Shown in pieces: positions 45,364 through 53,704 of a DNA stretch of 64,000 nucleotides. The stretch covers positions 248,001-312,000 of the forward strand of contig NC_014100.1 in the NCBI RefSeq assembly GCF_000092285.1. Direction: 5' to 3'. The position numbers and the translations under genes are program-made. Origin of the DNA: Caulobacter segnis ATCC 21756 (lineage in GTDB: Bacteria > Pseudomonadota > Alphaproteobacteria > Caulobacterales > Caulobacteraceae). The notes beneath the pieces are model-generated. The model had not been told where the DNA came from. It was given only the letters and a program-made list of their open reading frames with translations, and searched no databases. Every line of letters starts with the position of its first letter. Position 1 is the first letter of the stretch.

Positions 45364-46725
45364 ATGGCCGACACCGCTAGCGTCCAGGAGCGTCCGCTGA
45401 CGCTCTCCGATCTGACCGAATACTTCGCCCGGGGCAGCAAGCCCAAGGAGGCGTTCCGCGTGGGCGCCGAGCACGAGAAGTTCGGCTTCTACCTGGGCTC
45501 GCACGCGCCGGTCCCCTACGAGGGCGACAAGGGCGTGCACGCCCTGTTGACCGGCCTGCAGCGCTTCGGCTGGACCCCGGTCATGGAAGGCCCGACGATC
45601 ATCGGCTTGGAGCGCAACGGCGCCAATGTCAGCCTGGAGCCGGGCGGCCAGTTCGAGCTGTCGGGCGCGCCGCTGGCGACCATGCACGACATCTGCGACG
45701 AGACCGGCAAGCACCTGGACGAGGTCAAGACCGTCGCCGACGAGCTGGGTCTTGGCTTCATGGGTCTGGGCTTCTCGCCACTGTGGAAGCGCGAGGAGGT
45801 GCCGGTGATGCCCAAGGGCCGGTACGTGATCATGCGCAACTACATGCCCAAGGTCGGCAACCTCGGCCTCGACATGATGCTGCGCACCTGCACGGTGCAG
45901 GCCAATCTCGACTTCTCCAGCGAAGCCGACATGGTCGCCAAGTTCCGCATGAGCCTGGCCCTGCAGCCGATCGCCACGGCGCTGTTCGCCAATTCGCCGT
46001 TCACGGAAGGCAAGCCCAACGGCTTCCTGTCGGCGCGCGCCAACGTCTGGACCGACACCGATCCGAACCGCACGGGCCTGCTCGACTTCGTGTTCGAGGA
46101 CGGGTTCGATTTCGAGCGCTACGCCCGCTATGCGCTGGACGTGCCGATGTACTTCGTCAAGCGCGGCGACAAGTACATCGACGTGGCCGGCCGATCCTTC
46201 CGCGACTTCATCGAGGGCAAGCTGCCCGAGCTGCCGGGCGAGATCGCCACGATGAAGGACTGGGCCGACCACACGACGACGGCCTTCCCCGAGGTACGCC
46301 TGAAGACCTATCTGGAGATGCGCGGCGCCGACGCCGGGCCCTGGAGCCGCCTCTGCGCTCTGCCGGCGCTGTGGACCGGCGTGTTCTACGACGACGCGGC
46401 CCTGGCGGCGGCCTGGGACCTCTGCAAGGACTGGACGATCGAAGACCGCGAGGGCCTGCGCCGCGACGTGCCGAAGCTGGGCCTGAAGGCCAAGGTCGCC
46501 GGCCGCACCGCCCAGGACGTGGCCAAGGACTTTGTCGCCATCGCCAAGTCGGGCCTGAAGAACCGCGCCCATGTGAACGGCGGCTTCCTGGATGAGACGA
46601 TCTATCTGGGCGACCTGGAAGAGATCGCCGACAGCGGGATCACCCCCGCCGAGCGTCTGTTGTCGCTCTATGAGGGCGCGTGGAAGGGCGACATCAGCCG
46701 GGTGTTCACCGACTGCGCCTACTAG
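45364..46725 (+). CDS. gshA: Glutamate-cysteine ligase (plant/alphaproteobacterial type)
   Basis: 453 residues. It catalyses the first step in glutathione synthesis. Blocks include KEAFRVGAEHEKFGFYLGSHAPVPYEG, GANVSLEPGGQFELSGAPL, MPKGRYVIMRNYMPKVGNLGLDMMLRTCTVQANLDFSSE, WADHTTTAFPEVRLKTYLEMRGADAGPW. This is the class shared by plants and alphaproteobacteria rather than the E. coli type. ATG 45364 has GGGGAGGGA five to ten bases upstream; an earlier start is out of line with family N-termini. Confidence 0.94.
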   Translation: MADTASVQERPLTLSDLTEYFARGSKPKEAFRVGAEHEKFGFYLGSHAPVPYEGDKGVHALLTGLQRFGWTPVMEGPTIIGLERNGANVSLEPGGQFELSGAPLATMHDICDETGKHLDEVKTVADELGLGFMGLGFSPLWKREEVPVMPKGRYVIMRNYMPKVGNLGLDMMLRTCTVQANLDFSSEADMVAKFRMSLALQPIATALFANSPFTEGKPNGFLSARANVWTDTDPNRTGLLDFVFEDGFDFERYARYALDVPMYFVKRGDKYIDVAGRSFRDFIEGKLPELPGEIATMKDWADHTTTAFPEVRLKTYLEMRGADAGPWSRLCALPALWTGVFYDDAALAAAWDLCKDWTIEDREGLRRDVPKLGLKAKVAGRTAQDVAKDFVAIAKSGLKNRAHVNGGFLDETIYLGDLEEIADSGITPAERLLSLYEGAWKGDISRVFTDCAY

Positions 46726-46728
46726 GAC

Positions 46729-46872
46729 TTAGAGGATCGCTCTGACGCCGGCGATGATCGCGGCCCATGAGCCCAGCGCGAACGCCAGGGCGAACAGGCG
46801 CCCCCAGACGAGGCGAGGGCGGTCGGTCGTTGCGTGAACGGCGGCTGCCCGATCGTACGAGACAATGGCCAT
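46729..46872 (-). CDS. Small single-span membrane protein (47 aa)
   Basis: 47 residues: a polar N-terminus (MAIVSYDRAAAVHATTDRP) and one helix (LVWGRLFALAFALGSWAAIIAG). A strong ribosome binding site GGAGGAA lies four bases from the ATG, which argues for a real gene. A longer frame without a ribosome binding site is rejected. No known family; it is convergent with gshA, three bases apart. Confidence 0.65.
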   Translation of the reverse strand: MAIVSYDRAAAVHATTDRPRLVWGRLFALAFALGSWAAIIAGVRAIL

Positions 46873-46960
46873 GGTTTCCTCCGCGCCCCTCTGACGGGAG
46901 CTAGACCTTAGGGTCACGCTCCCAGCGGTTAACGCGGGCTTAAGTCCGTTCGAGCTGCGA

Positions 46961-47488
46961 CTAAATGGCGCCGACGCCCTTGTAGGGCGGGTCAGGATCA
47001 CGCTCGTCATCGTCTAGGTCGGGCGTTTCGACATTGGCGGGCCAGCGCTCGGCCTGGCTGTTTCCCGAGCCGCTGTCGGTGTGTCGCACGACGGCGTCCA
47101 CATCCAGCGCCTCGGCCTCGGCGGGAGCGTGTTCGTCCAGCTGGAACTCGACATGCTCGGGATAGAAGGCCACGCGGTTCGCGATGGACCCTACGGCGGC
47201 GTAGGGATCCTCGTACGACCACGCTCCATCCTCGATGATCTGGCCGTCGCGATAGATCGTGAAGTAGGCCGCGTCGCCCTTGTAGGGGCAATGGGTCACC
47301 GTCTGGGTGCGTCTCAGGAAGGCCATTTCGACGCCCTCGCGCGGGAAGTAGTAGACCGGAGGATAGTTGGTTTCCCTTAGAACCAGCACGTCGTCGCTGC
47401 CGGCGATGTCGTGCCCTTCGAACAGCGCGCGCACGGTTCCGGAGAAGCGGTCGATCGTAATCGGATGACTTTCGTCGGGGATCTTCAT
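46961..47488 (-). CDS. DUF427 protein
   Basis: 175 residues. One DUF427 domain with the typical pattern of PVYYFPREGVEMAFLRRTQTVTHCPYKGDAAYFTIYRDGQ and EDGAWSYEDPYAAVGSIANRVAFYPEHVEF. The Cys-Pro-Tyr-Lys-Gly motif is strongly conserved in the family, whose role is unknown. It ends with an acidic, disordered tail. GGAG lies six bases before the ATG at 47488. A larger open frame that continues upstream through the transporter region in antisense is an artefact. Confidence 0.85.
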   Translation of the reverse strand: MKIPDESHPITIDRFSGTVRALFEGHDIAGSDDVLVLRETNYPPVYYFPREGVEMAFLRRTQTVTHCPYKGDAAYFTIYRDGQIIEDGAWSYEDPYAAVGSIANRVAFYPEHVEFQLDEHAPAEAEALDVDAVVRHTDSGSGNSQAERWPANVETPDLDDDERDPDPPYKGVGAI

Positions 47489-47716
47489 CTTCGGCTCCGG
47501 AAACGGAAAAGGTCGCCTGATCAACGCGCGAAAGCGTGGCCAAGCTCCCGCACAGGCTTTTGCCGGGGCGTTTGATCGGCAAGCCGTTGCTTGTGAAACG
47601 ACCGCCCGCGTGATCTTCTCCCCGCCAATTGGGGTCGGCGAGGGCGATTTGACCCGGGTCGCGTCGGGGGGCGCGCCGGGTCGGTCCGCGCGGCTCGTCA
47701 TGTTCAAGGCTTGGGT

Positions 47717-49585
47717 ATGAACATTGTTATCGCCGCGGGCGTCCTGATCACGCTCGTGACCGGGATTCCCGTCCTCATCCAGCTTCTGCGAGGCCATCCG
47801 CGCGGCCTGATCATCTGCTTCCTGGCCGAGATGTGGGAGCGGTTCTCCTACTACGGCATGCGCGCGATCCTGATCTTCTATCTGACGCAGCACTTCCTCT
47901 TCGATCCCAAGACTGCCTCGGGCCACTACGGCTCGTACACGTCGCTGGTCTATCTGCTGCCGCTGCTGGGCGGGATGCTGGCCGACAAGTGGCTGGGCAC
48001 GCGCAAGGCCGTGGCGTTCGGCGCCCTGCTGCTGGTCGCGGGCCACCTGGCGATGGCGGTCGAGGGCAAGCCGGCGGTCCAGACCCTGACCTATGGCGGC
48101 GCGACCTACGAATTCCAGTCGGAAGGCCGCGGTCAGGACCGGGTGTCGCGCCTGATCGTCGCCGACAAGCCCTACGAGGTCGCCGCCACCAAGAACGGCG
48201 AGTTCGAGATCAAGGGTTTGCCCGCGGGCGCCCCGCTGCCGGCCGTGCTGCCCAAGGCAGACTACAAGCTGGACGTGGCCGAGCGTGACCCGTTCTATCT
48301 GAACGTCTTCTGGTTCGCCCTGTCGCTGATCATCCTGGGCGTCGGCTTCCTGAAACCCAATATCTCGACGATCGTCGGGCAGCTTTACCCGCAAGGCGAT
48401 CCGCGCCGCGATCCGGGCTTCACCCTGTACTACTACGGCATCAACCTGGGCTCGTTCTGGGCGTCGATCCTGTGCGGCCTGCTGGGCGTCAGCGTCGGCT
48501 GGTGGGCCGGTTTCGGCCTGGCGGGCCTGGGCATGCTGGCCGGCTTCATCGTCTTCGTGCTGGGCAGGCCCTGGCTGGAGAACAAGGCCGAGCCGCCCAA
48601 CCCCGAGGTCCTCAAGAAGAAGGTGCTGGGCCCGCTCAGCCTGGAGACGACGATCTACGGCGGCTCGCTGCTGGGTCTCGTGGCGATCTTCTTCCTGGTC
48701 CAATACAACGCCGTCGTGGGCATGGCCCTGAACGTCGGCATCATCGCCTCGCTGGGCTATATCGGCTGGTTCATGATGACCAAGTGCGCGAAGGCCGAGC
48801 GCGAGCGGCTGGCGCTGGCGGTGTTCCTGATCTTCGGCGCGGTGGTGTTCTGGACCCTGTTCGAGCAGGCCGGCTCCTCGCTCAGCCTGTTCGCCGCGAC
48901 CAATGTCCAGCTGGACCTGGTGCGCGAGCCGGTGCGCCTGCTGGGCGGGGCGATCACCCTGGCCACCAGCGACCAGCTGAAGGCCGCGGGCATCGATGCG
49001 GCGTCCACCTTCTGGGTCAACACCAGCTTCAACGCGCCGCAGACCCAGATGCTGAACGCAGGCTGGATCCTGATCTTCGCCCCCGTCTTCGCCGCGCTCT
49101 GGACCTTCCTGGGCGCGCGCGGGCGTGACCCCAACCCGGTGATCAAGTTCGGCCTGGCGCTGATCCAGGTCGGCGCGGGCTTCCTGCTGCTGCGGTGGGG
49201 CGCGACCTTCGCCGACGGCGCGTTCCGCCTGCCGCTGATCTTCCTGGTGCTGATGTACATGCTGCACACCACCGGCGAGATGTGCATGTCGCCGGTCGGT
49301 CTGTCTCAGATGACCAAGCTGTCGCCGCTGTCGATGGTCTCGTTCATGATGGCCGTCTGGTTCCTGGCGCTCGCCATCGCCCAGTGGGTCGGCGGCAAGA
49401 TCGCGGGCCTGGCGGCGACCGAGACCGTCGGCGGACAGGTGCTGGATCCGGCCCTGGCCTTGGCCTCGTCCCTGAAGGTGTTCAACGTGATCGGGTTGGT
49501 CGCCGTCGTGATCGGCGTCGGCTTCCTGGCGCTGTCGCCGGTCCTGAAGAAGTGGTCGCACGGCGCCGACGACGTCACGGCGTGA
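47717..49585 (+). CDS. POT-family proton-coupled oligopeptide transporter
   Basis: 622 residues, 12-14 helices, inner membrane, imports di- and tripeptides with protons. The proton-coupling ExxER motif is in FLAEMWERFSYYGMRAIL; the second signature is FTLYYYGINLGSFWASILCG. About 75 extra hydrophilic residues (TYGGATYEFQSEGRG to YKLDVAERDPF) sit between helices 4 and 5, which would form an extra periplasmic or cytoplasmic domain. Possible link with the secreted S10 peptidase upstream. A very good terminator follows. Confidence 0.92.
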   Translation: MNIVIAAGVLITLVTGIPVLIQLLRGHPRGLIICFLAEMWERFSYYGMRAILIFYLTQHFLFDPKTASGHYGSYTSLVYLLPLLGGMLADKWLGTRKAVAFGALLLVAGHLAMAVEGKPAVQTLTYGGATYEFQSEGRGQDRVSRLIVADKPYEVAATKNGEFEIKGLPAGAPLPAVLPKADYKLDVAERDPFYLNVFWFALSLIILGVGFLKPNISTIVGQLYPQGDPRRDPGFTLYYYGINLGSFWASILCGLLGVSVGWWAGFGLAGLGMLAGFIVFVLGRPWLENKAEPPNPEVLKKKVLGPLSLETTIYGGSLLGLVAIFFLVQYNAVVGMALNVGIIASLGYIGWFMMTKCAKAERERLALAVFLIFGAVVFWTLFEQAGSSLSLFAATNVQLDLVREPVRLLGGAITLATSDQLKAAGIDAASTFWVNTSFNAPQTQMLNAGWILIFAPVFAALWTFLGARGRDPNPVIKFGLALIQVGAGFLLLRWGATFADGAFRLPLIFLVLMYMLHTTGEMCMSPVGLSQMTKLSPLSMVSFMMAVWFLALAIAQWVGGKIAGLAATETVGGQVLDPALALASSLKVFNVIGLVAVVIGVGFLALSPVLKKWSHGADDVTA

Positions 49586-49596
49586 CCTGAAGACCG

Positions 49597-49630
49597 AAGG
49601 GCCCCGGCGACGATACCGGGGCCCTTCTCG
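49597..49630 (+). terminator. Intrinsic terminator of the peptide transporter
   Basis: Perfect 11-bp arms AAGGGCCCCGG and CCGGGGCCCTT around an 8-nt loop, then CTCG. The stem is very strong and lies 12 bases after the stop codon. Confidence 0.8.
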
Positions 49631-49718
49631 GGACGTGGAGGGGCCACGTCCCTACCTCAGGTGGGAACGGCCCGGCGATGGCTCAAATCGCCGGACCGCT
49701 TTCCGCTCCTACCCGAAG

Positions 49719-49784
49719 CCCTGAGCGCGGCGTCGAGCCGCGCGATTCCTAAAACCCTGAGCGCGGCGTGGAGCCGCGCGATTC
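49719..49784. repeat. Two 30-bp direct repeats, each a hairpin
   Basis: CCCTGAGCGCGGCGTSGAGC... occurs twice (49719-49748 and 49755-49784) with one difference (C/G). Each contains a GCGCGGC/GCCGCGC 7-bp stem with a 5-nt loop. With only two copies and a 6-bp spacer, it is not a CRISPR array; a small tandem hairpin element of unknown role. Confidence 0.65.
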
Positions 49785-49929
49785 GAAAGTCCGAGGGGCG
49801 ACCTAGCCGAGATCTTTGCGACTATTGTGACGCTTGCCGGACTTGAGGTGAGCGTGCCGTCGCGGGCCGCTTCGGGAAAGTTACAAGCCGGAAAGCTGGA
49901 TTAAACCTTCGACAGAAAGGCTGGCCGAG

Positions 49930-50433
49930 ATGGCCATGGACGACATGACGGCGGCGCTGAAGCGTGAAGACCTGGCGGGACCGGCCGGCGAGGCGCTGCT
50001 GGCCCTCAACAACGCCCACGCGCTGGAGCTCTCGTGGCTGGAGCCGGAGCGGTTGGCCAAGCTGGTGGGCGAGGCCTTCGTCGCGCGCCGCGTGGGCGTC
50101 GCCGACGCCCTGCTGCTGGCCTTTGATCAGGACGCTGACTACGACAGCGTCAACTTCCTGTGGTTCCGCGAGCGCTTTGACCGGTTCGTCTATGTCGACC
50201 GGGTCGTGGTGGCCGACGCCGCCCGCGGGCGGGGCCTGGCGCGGCGGCTCTACGACGACCTCTTCGCCGCCGCCCGCGCGGCTGGCCACGCGCGCATCGT
50301 CTGCGAGGTCAATTCGGACCCGCCCAATCCGGCCTCGGACGCCTTCCACGCCGCCCTGGGGTTCGTCCCGGTCGGAACGGCCCAGATCCACGGCGGCCAG
50401 AAGACGGTGACCTATCTGGAGCGGCGGCTCTAG
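49930..50433 (+). CDS. GNAT-family N-acetyltransferase
   Basis: 167 residues. Acetyl-CoA-binding motif A is VYVDRVVVADAARGRGLARRLYDDL (RGRGLA variant of Q/RxxGxG/A), followed by VCEVNSDPPNPASDAFHAALGF. The substrate is unknown; similar genes are annotated as predicted amino-acid or small-molecule acetyltransferases. The start Met is close to a GGCCGAG-type site; alternatives two and five codons in. Convergent overlap of four bases with tldD. Confidence 0.85.
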   Translation: MAMDDMTAALKREDLAGPAGEALLALNNAHALELSWLEPERLAKLVGEAFVARRVGVADALLLAFDQDADYDSVNFLWFRERFDRFVYVDRVVVADAARGRGLARRLYDDLFAAARAAGHARIVCEVNSDPPNPASDAFHAALGFVPVGTAQIHGGQKTVTYLERRL

Positions 50434-51866
50434 ACCGCCGTGCCGCCGACGGTCAGGCCGGTGATCTTCAGCGACGGCTGGCCGACGCCCACCGGCACGC
50501 CCTGGCCGGACTTGCCGCAGACGCCGATGCCCGGGTCGAAATCGAAGTCGTTGCCGATCATCGTCACCTTGGTCAGGGCGCTGGGGCCGTCGCCGATCAG
50601 GGTCGCGCCCTTCACGGGGGCGGTGATCTTGCCGTCCTCGACGAGGTAGGCCTCGGTGCACTGGAAGACGAACTTGCCGTTGGTGATGTCGACCTGGCCG
50701 CCGCCGAAATTGGCGCAGTAGAGACCGCGCTTCATCGAGGCGATCATCTCCTGGGGATCGTCCTTGCCGGCCAGCATGCCGGTGTTGGTCATGCGCGGCA
50801 TCGGCATGTGGGCGTAGGACTGGCGGCGACCGTTGCCGGTGGCCTTCATGCCCATCAGGCGGGCGCTCATCCGGTCGTGCATGTAGCCCACGAGGATCCC
50901 GTCCTCGATCAGGATGGTGCGTTCGGTCGGCGTGCCCTCGTCGTCGACGGTCAGCGAGCCGCGGCGGCCCGCGATCGAGCCGTCGTCGAACACGGTGACG
51001 CCCGGCGCGGCGACGCGCTCGCCGATGCGGCCGGAGAAGGCGCTGATGCCCTTGCGGTTGAAGTCGCCTTCCAGCCCGTGGCCGACGGCCTCGTGCAGCA
51101 GCACGCCGTTCCAGCCGGGGCCGAGCACGACGTCCATCTCGCCGGCCGGGCAGGCGACGGCGTCCAGATTGACCAGGGCGCGGCGCAGGGATTCCTCGAC
51201 CTGCTCCTGCCACTTGTCGGGGCTGATCCAGGCGGCGAAGCCGGCGCGGCCGCCGGCGCCGGAGCTGCCGGTCTCGCGGCGGCCGTCCTTCTCGACGGTG
51301 ACCTGGACATTGACCCGCACCAGCGGACGCACGTCGCGGATCAGGCGGCCGTCGGCGCGCAGGATCTCGACGACCCGGCGCTCGCCGGCCATCGAGGCCA
51401 TGATCTGCACGACGCGCGGGTCGCGGGCGCGGGCGAAGGCGTCGATCTCCTGCAGCAGGGCGACCTTGTCGGAGAAGTCGGGCGAGTCGACCGGATTGTC
51501 CTCGCCATAGAGCTTTTCGTTGGTGGCGCGCGGCCCTTCGGCGGCGACCCCCGCGTGGCCGCGCTTGGCCAGGCTCGCCGAATCGGCGGCGCGGCGGATG
51601 GCGGCTTCGGAAATCTCGGCGGCGTGGGCGTAGCCGGCCGTCTCGCCGGCCACCACGCGAAGACCAAAGCCTTCGCCGCTGTCGTAGGAGGCGCTCTTCA
51701 GCCGTCCGTCGTCGAACACGAAGGACTCGCTCTCGGAGCGTTCGAGGAAGAGCTCGCCGTCATCGGCGCCGGCGAGGGCCTCGCCGAGAACCTGGCGGGC
51801 GCGCTCGGGATCGACGCCGGCCGCGTCGAGCAGGGACAGGGAAGCGGCGGGGAAGGGAGCGTTCAT
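50430..51866 (-). CDS. tldD: TldD metalloprotease subunit
   Basis: 478 residues. The metal-binding HEAVGHGLEGD (HExxxH) is intact and the C-terminal beta-domain has KNGKFVFQCTEAYLVEDGKI-type sequence. TldD forms a heterodimer with TldE/PmbA, which degrades unfolded peptides and matures microcin B17 and other RiPPs. The tldE/pmbA partner is not in this window. A start at 51866 (MNAPFPAAS) is preferred over 51902. Confidence 0.94.
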   Translation of the reverse strand: MNAPFPAASLSLLDAAGVDPERARQVLGEALAGADDGELFLERSESESFVFDDGRLKSASYDSGEGFGLRVVAGETAGYAHAAEISEAAIRRAADSASLAKRGHAGVAAEGPRATNEKLYGEDNPVDSPDFSDKVALLQEIDAFARARDPRVVQIMASMAGERRVVEILRADGRLIRDVRPLVRVNVQVTVEKDGRRETGSSGAGGRAGFAAWISPDKWQEQVEESLRRALVNLDAVACPAGEMDVVLGPGWNGVLLHEAVGHGLEGDFNRKGISAFSGRIGERVAAPGVTVFDDGSIAGRRGSLTVDDEGTPTERTILIEDGILVGYMHDRMSARLMGMKATGNGRRQSYAHMPMPRMTNTGMLAGKDDPQEMIASMKRGLYCANFGGGQVDITNGKFVFQCTEAYLVEDGKITAPVKGATLIGDGPSALTKVTMIGNDFDFDPGIGVCGKSGQGVPVGVGQPSLKITGLTVGGTAV

Positions 51867-51922
51867 GGTCCTACAGGTAGGCCTTCGAAGCGCATCCGTC
51901 ACCCCGCCCCTTTTGTCGCGGA

Positions 51923-52738
51923 TCAGTACTCGCGGCGGATTTCGCCCGAACCGGTGACCTCGCTGCTGACGGCCTTCGGCTCGGTGCGGAGCTCGACGTC
52001 GCCGCTGCCGGAGATGGCGATCTTGGCCTTGGCGGTGGCGAAGATCGCGCCGCCGCCGCTGCCCGAGACGTCGACCACGGCTTCCTTGGCCTTCAGGTCG
52101 CCGAGATCGACATGGCCCGAGCCGGAGTTGTCGATCGAGGCCATCTCCACGCGCCCCGCCGCCTCGACGTCGCCGCTGCCGCTGACGGTGACCCTGAAAG
52201 TCGGGTGGTCATAGCGGCGAATGTCGAGGTCGCCCGAGCCGCGCACGTCGAACTGGGTGACGTCCGGAGCGATGACCGTGATCTTCACCCGCTCGGAGTC
52301 GCTCTCGACCCGCAGGCCCATGGCGTCGATGGTCAGGCGGTCGTGATCGACGTCGTCGTTCCCTTCGAGGGTGAGACGGCCGCCATCGACGCGCAGGCGC
52401 TCGATATAGTCCTTGGGTCCGGACGCGACGATCTTGGCCTCGGGACCTTGGATGAACACCACATCGACCGGGAGGTCGATGATCAGGTCGTTCTTTCCCG
52501 TCCACGCGAATGCCCGGTCGATCATCGGCGCAGGTCGTTCGCCATACACTCGGTTGGCGCCGGTGTGGATGACCTTGCCGTTGTGCCGGACGACGATGGT
52601 TTCGTCGTAGCGGCTGAAGGGCAGCGTCCAGCCGTTTTTCATGATCTCGGGTCCGGCGATGGCCGCCACCCCGGCGAAGCAGCCGATGGCGAGCGCGAAG
52701 CTGGCCCCGGCGACGATGAGCGTGTTGCGGATCAACAT
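51923..52738 (-). CDS. DUF2807-type putative auto-transporter adhesin (head GIN domain)
   Basis: 271 residues. An N-terminal signal/anchor (LIVAGASFALAIGCFAGVAAIAG) leads into a right-handed beta-solenoid built of repeats with the recurring SGSGD motif (VRGSGDLDI, VSGSGDVEA, NSGSGHVDL, VSGSGGGAI, ISGSGDVEL). Such DUF2807/DUF4097 proteins are often co-encoded with PadR regulators. Surface or periplasmic location is likely, the role unknown. It is the last gene of the padR operon. Confidence 0.85.
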   Translation of the reverse strand: MLIRNTLIVAGASFALAIGCFAGVAAIAGPEIMKNGWTLPFSRYDETIVVRHNGKVIHTGANRVYGERPAPMIDRAFAWTGKNDLIIDLPVDVVFIQGPEAKIVASGPKDYIERLRVDGGRLTLEGNDDVDHDRLTIDAMGLRVESDSERVKITVIAPDVTQFDVRGSGDLDIRRYDHPTFRVTVSGSGDVEAAGRVEMASIDNSGSGHVDLGDLKAKEAVVDVSGSGGGAIFATAKAKIAISGSGDVELRTEPKAVSSEVTGSGEIRREY

Positions 52739-52756
52739 AGTCCCCTCCTCTTGCGC

Positions 52757-53320
52757 TCAGGCTTGTTCGATGGCCGGCTTGAGCAGCCGGTAGTGAAGGC
52801 GGGCGTACCAGACGACCGCGTTGAAGACGCCGACGGTGACCAGGGTCAGCAGGGCGCCGAGGCAGGTGGCCAGGCCCATCAGGCCCAGGCCGGCCAGGAA
52901 GGCCGTGATCGGTCCGCCGGGCGGCGCCGTCAGGGGCCCCGCCGCGAAGACGAAGCCGCCCGAGACGAAGATCGCCACGACCGCGACCAGCACACCGAAT
53001 AGCGCGCCCAGCACGCCCATCAGCAGCGGAAGCAGGACGATCACGTCGATCGCTCCGAGGCCAAGGAGGGCGATGACCGCCGCCATGGCGTTGGAGGGGT
53101 TCTTGCGCTCTTCCCACTGCTTGAGACCGGCCTCGGCGCGCAGTTCGCGGGCCAGACGGTCCGGATCGCCCAGGGCGGCCGCGACCTCGGCTTCGCTGCG
53201 GCCGGCGGCCACGGCGTCGGCGAAGTGGGCCTCGTGATCGGCGACGATGTCGGCGATCGTGGTGACCGGCAGGCCGGCCAGGCCTCGGCGCAGGCGGGTC
53301 ATGAACTCGGCGCGGGTCAT
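52757..53320 (-). CDS. DUF1700-like (HAAS) membrane protein
   Basis: 187 residues. The N-terminal HAAS-type domain (MTRAEFMTRLRRGLAGLPVTTIADIVADHEAHFADAVAAGRSEAEVAAALGDPDRLARELRAEA) resembles the adaptor region of DUF1700 proteins, followed by four transmembrane helices in a compact C-terminal part. In known PadR pairs this protein may sense membrane state. ATG 53320 overlaps the padR stop (ATGA), so the two are coupled. A longer ORF upstream into padR is rejected. Confidence 0.85.
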   Translation of the reverse strand: MTRAEFMTRLRRGLAGLPVTTIADIVADHEAHFADAVAAGRSEAEVAAALGDPDRLARELRAEAGLKQWEERKNPSNAMAAVIALLGLGAIDVIVLLPLLMGVLGALFGVLVAVVAIFVSGGFVFAAGPLTAPPGGPITAFLAGLGLMGLATCLGALLTLVTVGVFNAVVWYARLHYRLLKPAIEQA

Positions 53321-53643
53321 GCGGCGGCTCCCACGATGGCGTTGACGGCCTGCGAGAAGGCGACCCACTCGGTCTTCTGCTGTTCCAGGCTGCGACGGCC
53401 CTCGGCCGTCAGGCGGTAGTATTTGCGCGGCGGACCGCTCTGGCTTTCGACCAGATAGGTCTCGACCAGCCCATCCGACTGCATGCGGCGCATCAGCGGA
53501 TAGATCGTCCCTTCCCCCATATCGATGTCCCTCGTGAGCCTGCTGGCGATCTCGTAGGCGTAGCTGTCGGCGTGCGAGAGCAGGGCCAGCACGCACAGCG
53601 CCAGCACGCCTTTCTTCAATTGGATTTCAATGGCTTCGGGCAC
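53317..53643 (-). CDS. PadR-family transcriptional regulator
   Basis: 108 residues. Winged-helix domain of the PadR family: LKKGVLALCVLALLSHADSYAYEIASRLTRDIDMGEGTIYPLMRRMQSDGLVETYLVESQSGPPRKYYRLTAEG. The C-terminal helix for dimerisation is short (subfamily 2-like). It probably represses its own operon by binding the dyad pair at 53672-53704. The inducer is not evident; the membrane partner suggests an envelope signal. Confidence 0.92.
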   Translation of the reverse strand: MPEAIEIQLKKGVLALCVLALLSHADSYAYEIASRLTRDIDMGEGTIYPLMRRMQSDGLVETYLVESQSGPPRKYYRLTAEGRRSLEQQKTEWVAFSQAVNAIVGAAA

Positions 53644-53671
53644 GTCGTCCTCGCCTCCTTGGATGCTCCCT

Positions 53672-53704
53672 AGTACCGCATGGTACTGAGTATCACAAGG
53701 TACC
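53672..53704. promoter_or_regulatory. Tandem dyad, probable PadR operator
   Basis: AGTACC-GCAT-GGTACT (53672-53687) is a perfect dyad. A near copy AGTATC-ACAA-GGTACC follows at 53689-53704, 17 bp on. Both lie 29-61 bp upstream of the padR ATG (53643). PadR proteins often bind AT-containing dyads like this; autoregulation is inferred. Confidence 0.65.

Larger units (their letters stand above)
49586..49929. other. Intergenic region, 344 bp
   Basis: Contains the transporter terminator and a pair of 30-bp direct repeats. No gene is supported here. The right end must contain the promoter for the GNAT gene. Confidence 0.5.

Noticed and set aside
46961..49561. 866-codon leftward frame spanning the peptide transporter and DUF427
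   Set aside because: Only its last 175 codons (from 47488) encode DUF427. The rest is antisense to the transporter and low-complexity Gln/Arg/Ala.
49719..49784. CRISPR array
   Set aside because: Only two repeat copies, a 6-bp spacer and no cas genes.
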